Of a DNA stretch of 16,109 nt, positions 1 to 6,656 are shown in pieces; within the stretch, counting starts at the first letter, position 1, and each line of letters starts with the position of its first letter. Both the position numbers and the translations under genes were made by a program. The notes beneath the pieces are model-generated. The model did no database searches. It worked only from the letters and a program-made list of their open reading frames with translations, and was not told where the DNA came from. The stretch lies in NCBI GenBank assembly GCA_034666705.1, contig JAXDLH010000197.1, positions 1-16,109 of the forward strand, given 5' to 3'. The DNA comes from JAXDLH01 sp034666705. GTDB taxonomy: Bacteria; Chloroflexota; UBA6077; SHYK01.

Positions 1-58
1 GGCTGTCTTGAAAACAGTTAGGCGATGAGCCTCGGGGGTTCGAATCCCTCTCCCTCCG
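1..58 (+). tRNA. tRNA-Ser(UGA), 5'-truncated by the window edge
   Basis: Only the 3' two thirds is present. The anticodon loop carries TGA in the frame CTTGAAA, flanked by the end of the anticodon stem. A long class II variable arm follows, as expected for serine tRNA. The T arm is a GGGGG/CCCTC stem around the loop TTCGAAT, then the 3' acceptor strand TCCCTCC (51-57) and discriminator G at 58, the usual serine discriminator. The next bases are CCC, so the terminal CCA is not fully encoded and would be completed by the CCA-adding enzyme. Confidence 0.9.
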
Positions 59-88
59 CCCTCCCGTTGCAGGGTCCCGCGCCAATCT

Positions 89-179
89 GGAGGAGTCGCA
101 TAGTGGTCTAGTGCGGCCGCCTGCTAAGCGGTTACGGGTTAATACCCCGTCCCGGGTTCGAATCCCGGCTCCTCCGCCA
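89..179 (+). tRNA. tRNA-Ser(GCU), complete
   Basis: The acceptor stem pairs GGAGGAG (89-95) with CTCCTCC (169-175), followed by discriminator G176 and an encoded CCA (177-179). The anticodon stem GCCGC/GCGGT encloses CTGCTAA, giving anticodon GCT, which reads AGC/AGU serine codons. A long variable arm and the T loop TTCGAAT support a class II serine tRNA. It lies 30 nt after tRNA-Ser(UGA) on the same strand, so the two are probably one transcript. Unlike its neighbour it encodes CCA. Confidence 0.95.
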
Positions 180-184
180 TGTGA

Positions 185-220
185 GGGCTTCCCAAGACCG
201 GGAGGCCTCTATTCTTTTCT
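185..220 (+). terminator. Intrinsic terminator after the tRNA-Ser pair
   Basis: A stem of about 9 bp (185-193 with 200-208, two G-T wobbles) encloses the loop AAGACC. It is followed by the T-rich run TCTATTCTTTTCT. It starts 6 nt after the encoded CCA of tRNA-Ser(GCU), the expected place for a rho-independent terminator. A low-GC tail is unusual in this GC-rich sequence, which strengthens the call. Confidence 0.65.
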
Positions 221-305
221 CCCATTCCTCCGCTCGTTCATTCACGGCGCAGAATCGGCGCGGTGCTCCTGTTCGGTCGGGCATGGCTCGCGCTGCGCGT
301 GCCGT

Positions 306-328
306 GTGCATCTGGCGCGTGCATCTGG
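306..328 (+). repeat. 10-bp direct repeat pair upstream of the response regulator
   Basis: GTGCATCTGG occurs at 306-315 and again at 319-328, identical, with a 13-bp period. It lies in the non-coding leader between the tRNA terminator and the response regulator gene. Its role is unknown. Direct repeats are typical sites for OmpR/PhoB-type regulators, but a 13-bp period does not match a full helical turn, so a local duplication is also possible. Confidence 0.4.
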
Positions 329-379
329 ATCGAATGCGGCATACGTCGTTGACGCCACGGACTGCAGCCAAGTGGCACT

Positions 380-415
380 GTAATGTGTGTAATGTGTCGT
401 AATATCATCCGTAAC
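380..415 (+). promoter_or_regulatory. Iterated GTAAT motifs, candidate operator/promoter of the response regulator gene
   Basis: GTAATGTGT is repeated in tandem at 380-388 and 389-397. It is followed by GTAATATCA at 399 and GTAACACTG at 411, giving four GTAA-headed units at 9 to 12 bp spacing. TAATAT (400-405) could serve as a -10 element. No convincing -35 lies upstream of it, as at activator-dependent promoters. The array ends about 30 nt before the TTG start of a PhoB/OmpR-like gene, so autoregulation is plausible but not shown. Confidence 0.4.
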
Positions 416-440
416 ACTGGAGCAGGAGCCACGTCCGCAG

Positions 441-445
441 GGAGG
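441..445 (+). promoter_or_regulatory. RBS that supports the TTG start at 450
   Basis: GGAGG at 441-445 is a perfect Shine-Dalgarno core, 4 nt before the TTG at 450. The alternative in-frame GTG at 480 has no comparable motif upstream. The spacing is short but usable, and it decides the start choice for the response regulator. Confidence 0.5.
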
Positions 446-449
446 TCGA

Positions 450-1232
450 TTGGGCCCATTTCTCGAGCGGCCACCGACGGTGAGGATTGGACGAGCCTCC
501 GCGAGCCGCGCGAATCTGCTCGTGATCAGCAGCGATCCCGACGTCGCCGACGCGGTGAGCGCCGGGCTGCGAGCCACCGTGTATGCCATCCGGGTGGCGC
601 ACGATGCCTCGGCCGCGCTGGCGCTGCTGGATTCGACCCTGATTGACGTCGTCTTGCTCGACCTGGATCTGACGGATGCGGCTGGGCTCGCACTGTGTAC
701 CGAGTTGACAACCCGGTCCGCCCTGGCGATCGTGTGTTGCGGCTCCGAAGATCGGCGCGCCGACGGCGTGCGTGCGCTCCGGGCTGGGGCCGATGATTTC
801 CTGGTGAAGCCCTTTGACCCCATGGAGCTCGAAGCCCGGATCGGGGCGACGCTCCGCCGCACGGCCGCCCTGCGTCCGGCGAAGCCGCGGTGCGCTGAGC
901 GCGACGCCTATTGCGTCGGCCAACTGGTGGTCTACCGCGCTCAGCCGCGGGTGCTGCTCGGTGCCGATGAGCTCCAATTGGCGCCGAGCCACTACCGTTT
1001 GCTTGCTACGCTGGCACGCACGCCGGGAACACCAGTGCCTCAGGCGGAGCTTATCCAGGCCGTCTGGGGCCCTGGGGAGGCTGATCATCGCCGGGCGCTC
1101 TATCAGCACGTCTGCCAATTGCGGGCCCGGCTTGCGGAGGGCCCGGTTGCGCCTCCACCCATCATCCTGGTGCGGCAGGTTGGCTATCAGCTTGGCCGGG
1201 ATGCGCAGGACCCGCAAGCACCGCCGGCCTGA
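450..1232 (+). CDS. Orphan OmpR/PhoB-type response regulator with atypical receiver
   Basis: 260 aa. An N-terminal receiver domain (about residues 20-140) is followed by a winged-helix transcriptional activation domain (about 160-250, ending in the characteristic LVRQVGYQL strand). The receiver keeps the phosphoacceptor strand VVLLDLDL and the lysine in GADDFLVKPFD. Its acidic pocket reads ISSDPD instead of the usual two or three consecutive acids. The switch Thr/Ser position aligns to CCGSED without a clear Thr, so phosphorylation may be weak or absent. The start is TTG with GGAGG upstream; GTG at 480 is the alternative. No sensor kinase is adjacent. The stop is 21 nt from the convergent oxidoreductase stop. 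Family assignment is firm; targets are unknown. Confidence 0.88.
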   Translation: MGPFLERPPTVRIGRASASRANLLVISSDPDVADAVSAGLRATVYAIRVAHDASAALALLDSTLIDVVLLDLDLTDAAGLALCTELTTRSALAIVCCGSEDRRADGVRALRAGADDFLVKPFDPMELEARIGATLRRTAALRPAKPRCAERDAYCVGQLVVYRAQPRVLLGADELQLAPSHYRLLATLARTPGTPVPQAELIQAVWGPGEADHRRALYQHVCQLRARLAEGPVAPPPIILVRQVGYQLGRDAQDPQAPPA

Positions 1233-1253
1233 GGCCATCGGCTCACTCCCGGC

Positions 1254-2168
1254 CTATCGCACCGCCTCGTTCGGCAGGTCGAGAACCTTTTCCGCCATGA
1301 GCGCGAGCATGCTCCAGCCGCGCGGATGAGCCTGCGTCACCGCCAGCTCCCCGGTGTTCCAGTCCAGGATGACGTGCTCCGCGCCAAGCGCTTGCAGCTC
1401 CACGAGATCGGCGTGGATCTGCTCGAGGCTGCCGCTGCCGGGCACCCGCTCGCCCTGGATGGCGCGCTCGTGCAGGTCGAGCCGAATCCGAGGACAGAAC
1501 GCCGGGAGGGGGCGGTTCTCCTGCTCCGCCGCCTTGCGAAGTCCAGGCAGGCCGCTCTGCTTGACGCCCTCGAGTGAGCGCAGGATCGGATGCCAGCCGT
1601 CGCCGAATCGCACAGCGCGGCGCCACGCCGCCTCGCTGTTGCCGCCAACCCAGATCGGCGGATGCGGCTCCTGATAGGTCGCAATACTCGAGACGTCGTC
1701 GAAGTCAACGAGCCGACCATGAAAACTCACGGGGCCATCACCGGTCCATAGCGCCGTCATCGCCCCCAGGCACTCGTTTGCCAGTGCGCCGCGCCGGGCA
1801 TGCGGCTGGCCAAGCACCTTGAACTCATCTTGGGGGTTGCCTACGCCGACCCCGAGAATAAACCTGCCACCGCTGAACTGATCGATGTTCGCCACCAGCC
1901 GGGCGGTGAGCACTGGGTGGCGGTACGGCAGGACCGCGACCGTCGTGCCGAGTTGGACGCGCTTCGTGTGACCCGCCAGCCACGAGAGCGTCGCGAAGGT
2001 GTCGTAGAAGGGCTCGGGATACCGTTCGCGAACACTCGGCGTAATGGCGACGTGGTCCGAGATCATGAGCGAGTGGTAGCCGAGCGCCTCCGCGATCTGC
2101 GCCCACTTCAGAAATGCGTCCGGGCTGGCGCCAGGGCCGAAGTTCAGGATGTTTACGCCGACGCGCAA
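1254..2168 (-). CDS. LLM-class (luciferase-like) F420/FMN-dependent oxidoreductase
   Basis: 304 aa, full length for the bacterial luciferase-like TIM-barrel family. Recognisable features in order are the N-terminal strand MRVGVNILNFGPG, SDHV at 37-40, GTTVAVLPYRHP at 74-85, GGRFILGVGVG at 100-110 and PPIWVGG at 170-176. These are typical of the subgroup often annotated as F420-dependent. Such enzymes move hydride between reduced F420 (or FMN) and small organic substrates in the cytoplasm; the substrate cannot be read from sequence. The start is TTG with GGAGGGGG (2175-2182) upstream. It lies 36 nt downstream of the nitroreductase gene, probably in the same transcript. Use of F420 rather than FMN is inferred. 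Confidence 0.88.
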   Translation of the reverse strand: MRVGVNILNFGPGASPDAFLKWAQIAEALGYHSLMISDHVAITPSVRERYPEPFYDTFATLSWLAGHTKRVQLGTTVAVLPYRHPVLTARLVANIDQFSGGRFILGVGVGNPQDEFKVLGQPHARRGALANECLGAMTALWTGDGPVSFHGRLVDFDDVSSIATYQEPHPPIWVGGNSEAAWRRAVRFGDGWHPILRSLEGVKQSGLPGLRKAAEQENRPLPAFCPRIRLDLHERAIQGERVPGSGSLEQIHADLVELQALGAEHVILDWNTGELAVTQAHPRGWSMLALMAEKVLDLPNEAVR

Positions 2169-2204
2169 GAGCCGCCCCCTCCGAGAAATTGCGACGAGGA
2201 TGGG

Positions 2205-2720
2205 CTAGTAGCGATCCCAGTGCGCGAACTGATCCATGGGTTTGCGCGGCTGGGCAACCGGCGGCCGGGCCCGGCGTGCTTCGACGTCGGCGTGGCCGAT
2301 GGCGACGACGGTGAACGCGCGGCGCTCTTCGGGGATGCCGAGCAGTTGCTTCGCCGCATTGATGCCTTCGCCCTTGATCGTGCAGACCGTCGACCCCAAC
2401 CCATGGGCCGCCGCTCCCAGGAGCAGTCGCTCGGCGAGCCGTCCCTCGTCGAACGCGGCGCCCTCACTCGTGCTCACGATGAGCAAGGCAACCGCGGCGG
2501 TCGCGGCGGGCTGGGCACCCCACTCACCGAACTTCGCCTTGATCTCAGGGTCGCGGACGACGACCACTTCCCACGGCTGCTTGTTGGACCCACTCCCGGA
2601 CCAGCGTCCAACCTCCAGGATCTCCTCGATCGCGTCTTGCCCGACCGGCTGGGCCGTGAACTTCTTGGTCGCCCTGAGCCGGCGGAGAAACCTCAGTCGC
2701 TCATCGTTCGTCTGGCTCAT
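2205..2720 (-). CDS. Nitroreductase-family flavoprotein
   Basis: 171 aa, matching compact nitroreductase-fold enzymes, which use FMN and NAD(P)H to reduce nitro groups, quinones or related acceptors, usually as dimers. Visible hallmarks are the N-terminal RATKKFT (16-22), the FMN-binding segment SGSGSNKQPWEVVVV (41-55), the helix around LLLGAAAHGLGS (99-110) and the C-terminal RKPMDQFAHWDRY (159-171). The ATG at 2720 is chosen because GGAGG lies 8 nt upstream. An in-frame ATG at 2744 has no properly spaced RBS. It is first in a two-gene minus-strand operon with the luciferase-like oxidoreductase and is divergent from the MFS gene. F420 as electron donor cannot be excluded. Confidence 0.88.
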   Translation of the reverse strand: MSQTNDERLRFLRRLRATKKFTAQPVGQDAIEEILEVGRWSGSGSNKQPWEVVVVRDPEIKAKFGEWGAQPAATAAVALLIVSTSEGAAFDEGRLAERLLLGAAAHGLGSTVCTIKGEGINAAKQLLGIPEERRAFTVVAIGHADVEARRARPPVAQPRKPMDQFAHWDRY

Positions 2721-2728
2721 CTTGCCCA

Positions 2729-2733
2729 CCTCC
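2729..2733 (-). promoter_or_regulatory. RBS deciding the nitroreductase start
   Basis: Read on the minus strand, GGAGG precedes the ATG at 2720 by 8 nt, within GGAGGTGGGCAAG. The longer reading frame that begins further upstream is therefore trimmed to this ATG. Confidence 0.6.
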
Positions 2734-2878
2734 AGATGGATCATCCTACCCAAAACCGCGTGGCGATTCCGGCACAATTGGGGGGCGGCCCACCCTGCAC
2801 TTCCAGCCGGCCCCTGTCTTTTTCGCACTTCAAGACTCGAGAGCTGTCGGCATCTCGGTGTCTCCCGGGGAGCCCAAG

Positions 2879-4183
2879 TTGGCGATTGCACCCGCCCGAC
2901 CGCCGCGTCGGGGTAGGTTTTTCTATGGATGGTGGATCGTCGCCTCGGGCGTCGCCGCCCAATTTGCCTACTCGATGCAGAACAACTCGACGTTTGGCGT
3001 CTTCCTCTACTACATGAACGTAGAGCTCGGTTGGAGCCGCACGATCCTGTCGGCGCCCCAGTCGCTCGGGCAGATTCCTGCCGCCATCACCGCCACCCTG
3101 GTCGGTCCGCTCGTCGATCGGATCGGGGCACGCTGGATCGTCGGCGTCGGCGGACTCATCCTCGGCGGCGCATTCCTCGCCCTCGCCACGATTCAGGAGG
3201 AGTGGCAGTTCTTCCTCTACCGTGGGCTGGTCAGTGCCATCGGCGCGGTGTGCGTGGGAAGCTTTATCGGCGTGACGATCTCCAACTGGTTCGTCCAGCG
3301 GCGCGGGCAGGTGCTCGGCTATATGGCCATGGGTGGGTCGCTTGGCAGCGCCGTATTACCGCTGGCGATGGGCTTCGTCATTACCCTCTGGGGCTGGCGC
3401 ACCGCGTGGGCGGCACAGGGGGTGCTCGTCTGGCTGCTGGTGATTCCGGCCGTGGTCTTCGTGCGACGCAGGCCGGAGGACGTTGGGCTGTACCCGGACG
3501 GGATCGAGCCGGGCGCACCAGCGACGGCCAGCACCGGTGGCGATCGCACGGCCCGGCGCCGGGCCGTGCTGCTGGCGGCTGACGTGATCTGGACGCGCAA
3601 TGAGGTGCTTCACACCCGGGCATTCTGGATCATGACATTCTCGTACGGGATCGCGCAGATGGCGTGGACCGCCACCAACCTGCACATCGTGCCGTACCTC
3701 CAGGATCTCGGCTACCCGCTGACGGTCGCCACGGTGGGCGTGAGTTTGCGCGCGATTGTCTCACTCGTGGGGAGTCCGGGCTGGGGCTATGCGATGGACC
3801 GATTGCCGGTGCGCATCGCCGCGGGCCTGCCGTTCGTCGCGCAGGCTGGGGGCATGCTCGCCTTCCTGCTCTGGCCCACGACGCCGGGCTTGGTCCTCGG
3901 TCTGGTGCTGTATGGGCTTGGCAACGGCGGCACCGGGGTCGCCCAGGAGTCGATCTGGGCGTATTATTTCGGGCGGCTCAGCCTCGGCGCTGTGCGCAGC
4001 ACCGTGACGGCGATCCAGATCCTGATGGGCGGCATCGGCCCGATCGGGATGGGCCTGTCGTATGACCTCTTCGGCGGCTACCAGAAGTCGTGGTTCGTGC
4101 TGTGCTGCGGATTCATCCTCGCCGGCGCGCTGATTCAACTCACGCGGCGCCCGACAGCGCCGGTGGCGCGGCCGGCAGCGTAA
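2879..4183 (+). CDS. MFS transporter, 12-helix
   Basis: 434 aa from the TTG at 2879, chosen because GGGGAG lies 6 nt upstream. A GTG at 2858 gives 441 aa but has no well-spaced RBS. The protein is hydrophobic throughout, with two six-helix halves split by a charged central loop rich in Arg, Asp, Gly and Thr. The MFS motif A, GPLVDRIGAR, lies between helices 2 and 3. FFYGWWIV at the first helix and the overall pattern resemble oxalate/formate-antiporter or monocarboxylate-like MFS proteins. It probably moves a small organic acid or drug across the inner membrane; the substrate is unknown. It is divergent from the nitroreductase/LLM operon, so a shared catabolic or efflux role is possible. Confidence 0.9.
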   Translation: MAIAPARPPRRGRFFYGWWIVASGVAAQFAYSMQNNSTFGVFLYYMNVELGWSRTILSAPQSLGQIPAAITATLVGPLVDRIGARWIVGVGGLILGGAFLALATIQEEWQFFLYRGLVSAIGAVCVGSFIGVTISNWFVQRRGQVLGYMAMGGSLGSAVLPLAMGFVITLWGWRTAWAAQGVLVWLLVIPAVVFVRRRPEDVGLYPDGIEPGAPATASTGGDRTARRRAVLLAADVIWTRNEVLHTRAFWIMTFSYGIAQMAWTATNLHIVPYLQDLGYPLTVATVGVSLRAIVSLVGSPGWGYAMDRLPVRIAAGLPFVAQAGGMLAFLLWPTTPGLVLGLVLYGLGNGGTGVAQESIWAYYFGRLSLGAVRSTVTAIQILMGGIGPIGMGLSYDLFGGYQKSWFVLCCGFILAGALIQLTRRPTAPVARPAA

Positions 4184-4217
4184 CGTGGCGCTTCTGCGCT
4201 TAGCCGGACCCGATCAG

Positions 4218-4246
4218 TTGCAGGTGCACGCCTGCTCCAGTACGAT
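4218..4246 (+). promoter_or_regulatory. Candidate sigma70-type promoter for the exported-protein/TIR operon
   Basis: TTGCAG (4218-4223) and TACGAT (4241-4246) are separated by exactly 17 bp. This predicts a transcript start near 4253 and a leader of about 30 nt before the ATG at 4282. The match is moderate (3 of 6 and 4 of 6 consensus bases). It lies in the 98-nt gap after the MFS stop, where a promoter for the next operon is expected. Confidence 0.4.
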
Positions 4247-4281
4247 GCCCGCAACCTGATCGTCCTTCGGGAGAACGTTCG

Positions 4282-4785
4282 ATGCTGCGAATTCCTGGTC
4301 TCATCCTGGCAGTGTCGAGCATCGTGATGATTGCGAGCTTCTTGGCACCCGCGGTCAGCACGCTGGCCCAAACTGCCACCACGTGCGATCAGCGGTCGGT
4401 CGATCAGTCGATCACCCTTGGTAGCTCAAGGATTTGGGTACTGTGGTGCCATCCCATCCAGTTCAACGCTGCCCTGGGCAACGGCTCAGAATCGATGAGC
4501 GATGGGGCTCTCGGCGACTGGTATATGGTCGAGGGCCGGTCCGGGGAGTGTCTGCGCATCGGGATGCAATCGGACCGATTTCCGCCGCAGATCCAGGTGT
4601 ACGAAGACGGCCCATTCGCCGGCGAGCTGGGGTTCGATTGGGCAGCGACGGGTCAGGAAGTGTTCTACAACGTGCAGATGAGGCGGACCGAGATCCTGTA
4701 CATTCTCGCGACCTCGAATGGTGCCGGCCAGCAGGTGGGCGCCTACCAGCTTCGCGTGGTTACGGGCGCATGCGCCGGCGCGTAG
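4282..4785 (+). CDS. Exported protein with a PPC-like beta-sandwich domain
   Basis: 167 aa. Residues 1-30 form a Sec signal peptide: two basic/polar residues, a long hydrophobic core, and a likely cut near STLA/Q. The mature part has four cysteines (35, 56, 90, 164), enough for two disulfides. Its pattern GDWYMVEGRSGECLRIGMQS (79-98), then IQVYEDGPF, and a C-terminal ILATSNGAGQQVGAYQLRV resembles the bacterial pre-peptidase C-terminal (PPC) fold. In that fold a Y-x-L/V strand follows a tG-x-Y turn. It carries no catalytic motif. GGGAG lies about 8 nt before the ATG. The stop is 46 nt before the TIR receptor gene, whose extracellular half also has PPC-like domains, so a partner or ligand-binding role is inferred. 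The domain call is by eye only. Confidence 0.72.
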   Translation: MLRIPGLILAVSSIVMIASFLAPAVSTLAQTATTCDQRSVDQSITLGSSRIWVLWCHPIQFNAALGNGSESMSDGALGDWYMVEGRSGECLRIGMQSDRFPPQIQVYEDGPFAGELGFDWAATGQEVFYNVQMRRTEILYILATSNGAGQQVGAYQLRVVTGACAGA

Positions 4786-4831
4786 GCGTTACCCGCCGCG
4801 AACCCGCGAGGTAAGCACCGGAGCGGCAGCC

Positions 4832-6517
4832 GTGCCTCACGACGTATTCATCAGCTACTCACACGAAGACAAACTCACTGCGGATGCGGTGTGCGCGCGG
4901 CTGGAAGCGAAGGGGATCCGATGCTGGATTGCGCCGCGCGACGTCATGCCCGGCGTGGAGTACGGCGAATCGATCCTCGACGGGATCAGCGAGAGTCAGA
5001 TCCTCGTCCTCATCTACTCGGGGAACTCGAACCAATCCACGCACGTCCACCGCGAGATCGAGCGGGCGGTGAGCAAAGAGATCACGATTCTCCCGTTCCG
5101 CATCGAAAACGTGCCGCTCTCGAAGTCACTCGAGTATTTCATCAGCGCGCCGCACTGGCTCGACGCATTGACGACCCCGGTCGAGCTGCACATCGATCAT
5201 CTGGTAGCGACCGTGGCGATTCTGCTTGCGAGGAAAGGCATCGGGCCCGAGCGTGAAACGGAGGTCGCCGAGCCGGTCGCGGCGACCGGCGACGAAACGG
5301 TCACCGAGGCGGCACCAGGTCCCGCCGTGGATACGGCGCAACCGCAGGGCTTGATCGACCAGGCGTCGGACGCGATGGAGCAGGGGCGCTACGACGAGGC
5401 GGAGCGCCTTGCCAGCGAGGTCCTGGCGCTGGAGCCGACTCACCCCACAGCGCGGGCCCTGCAGGCCGCCGCGCGGCGCATGACTCAACTCGATACTGAC
5501 CTTCGGCAGGCGCGGAAAGCGGCCCCCGTGCCGGTCGCCCCGGGTGCGGTTCCGGCGCCATTGGTATCCACCGTTTCGGCAGCACCCCGATCTACTGGCG
5601 TGGTGCAGACCAGCGGGTCGCCGAGTTGGCTGCAGACTCACGTCGGGGTGGTGTTCGGGGCGATCACCGGTGTGGTCTTGCTCGGAGGCGCGGTGATCGC
5701 GCTCTTCGTCGCCCTCAGCGGCCAGCGCAGTGGGGCTACGCCACCTCCGACCCCATCACCATCCAGCCTCTTGGTCGCATCGGCCCTGTGTGCCAATCCG
5801 AACGAGTCCGGCTGCCCCTTGCAGCTCGGCGTGCCGGTTCACGGAGTTCTGGCCAGCACGAGCGAGAAACAGCAATGGTACGTCGACGTGCCCGCCGGAA
5901 CCGATTTCTGGATCGCGCTCACCAATCTTCCCGTCGATTACGATCTCACGGTGCGCGGCCCAAACGGCTTCTCGAGCTCCTCGAGCAACTCCAGTGTTGA
6001 GGACGAGGTCGTCCAGATCAATCGCGCCGCCGGGGGGCGGTATCAGGCGGAGATCTCCGCCTGGCTGGACGTCAGCCCGGCGCCGTACACGCTCGCGGTG
6101 ACGCGTGGCGTCGTCGCCTCCACCCCTGTCCCTGCTACGCCGACATCCTCGCTGTTTGGCGGCTCGTCGCCATTCTCCTCCTCGGACGGCTGCTCGTCGA
6201 TGGGCGCACCGCGCCGGATGTTGACGTTGGGTCAGGCCGGATCCGATAGCTTGTCGTCGTCGGAGCGAGCCGAGACGTGGCTGCTATCCGTGCCGCGTGG
6301 CGGGAGCACGCTTCACGTCGAGCTGGGGAACCTGAGCACCGACTACGATCTGTACGTCCGCGGCCCGAATTCGTCATGTACCTCGTCGACAAACTCCGGG
6401 ACCACGATCGACGTAGTAGACGTTCGCAACGCCCCCGCAGGAATCTATTTCATCCTCGTATCGGCCGTTGGCGACACGTCGCCACGCCCGTATGGCCTCA
6501 TCGCCACGCTCCGCTAA
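4832..6517 (+). CDS. TIR - TPR-like - transmembrane - 2x PPC-like receptor-type protein
   Basis: 561 aa from GTG 4832, with GGAG 8 nt upstream; an upstream in-frame extension to 4718 lies inside the previous gene. Domains: TIR, about 1-130, with DVFISYSHED at the first strand, the BB-loop-like CWIAPRDVMPG (31-41) and a putative catalytic Glu75 in STHVHREI, matching the SxWxxxE NADase region except that His71 replaces Trp; a short TPR-like helical pair (about 174-228, QGRYDEAERLASEVLALEP); a Pro/Ala-rich linker; one transmembrane helix (about 271-296); a PPPTPSPSS linker; then two PPC-like domains (about 318-425 and 455-561) with the matching hallmarks DYDLTVRGPNG and DYDLYVRGPN and cysteine pairs 320/328 and 454/516. 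The predicted topology is TIR inside, PPC outside. NADase activity, ligand and outcome are inferences; a scaffold role for TIR is the alternative. Confidence 0.85.
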   Translation: MPHDVFISYSHEDKLTADAVCARLEAKGIRCWIAPRDVMPGVEYGESILDGISESQILVLIYSGNSNQSTHVHREIERAVSKEITILPFRIENVPLSKSLEYFISAPHWLDALTTPVELHIDHLVATVAILLARKGIGPERETEVAEPVAATGDETVTEAAPGPAVDTAQPQGLIDQASDAMEQGRYDEAERLASEVLALEPTHPTARALQAAARRMTQLDTDLRQARKAAPVPVAPGAVPAPLVSTVSAAPRSTGVVQTSGSPSWLQTHVGVVFGAITGVVLLGGAVIALFVALSGQRSGATPPPTPSPSSLLVASALCANPNESGCPLQLGVPVHGVLASTSEKQQWYVDVPAGTDFWIALTNLPVDYDLTVRGPNGFSSSSSNSSVEDEVVQINRAAGGRYQAEISAWLDVSPAPYTLAVTRGVVASTPVPATPTSSLFGGSSPFSSSDGCSSMGAPRRMLTLGQAGSDSLSSSERAETWLLSVPRGGSTLHVELGNLSTDYDLYVRGPNSSCTSSTNSGTTIDVVDVRNAPAGIYFILVSAVGDTSPRPYGLIATLR

Positions 6518-6592
6518 CCCCTCAGTGAACGAGCGCCTGTGCTCGATCAATGACCCACGCGCCGACTGTAGCGGCGTGCGCGCAGCGTTGAC

Positions 6593-6622
6593 CTGACAAG
6601 CCGGGGCAAGGCACGGTAAGAT
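6593..6622 (+). promoter_or_regulatory. Candidate sigma70-type promoter of the bicupin gene
   Basis: CTGACA (6593-6598, 5 of 6 consensus) and TAAGAT (6617-6622, 4 of 6) are 18 bp apart. The predicted start near 6629 leaves about 28 nt before the ATG at 6657. It sits in the 139-nt gap after the TIR gene, which suggests that the bicupin gene is transcribed separately from the TIR operon. Confidence 0.45.
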
Positions 6623-6656
6623 CGGTTCATCGAAGCGACGTCGAGTGGAGAAGATC

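Noticed and set aside
1..179. tRNA genes as an integration site for a mobile element
   Set aside because: There is no integrase, no repeated tRNA 3' end downstream, and no phage or plasmid genes in the window.
242..1238. Long minus-strand open frames over the response regulator (405-1238 and 242-862)
   Set aside because: They are antisense to a gene with clear domains, have no recognisable motifs, and are typical of high-GC shadow frames.
1800..3017. 405-codon plus-strand open frame over the LLM oxidoreductase and nitroreductase
   Set aside because: It is antisense to both recognised enzymes and shows charged, unfolded-looking composition, so it is a shadow.
6530..6545. CGAGC/GCTCG hairpin after the TIR gene as a terminator
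   Set aside because: The stem is only 5 bp and no T tract follows.
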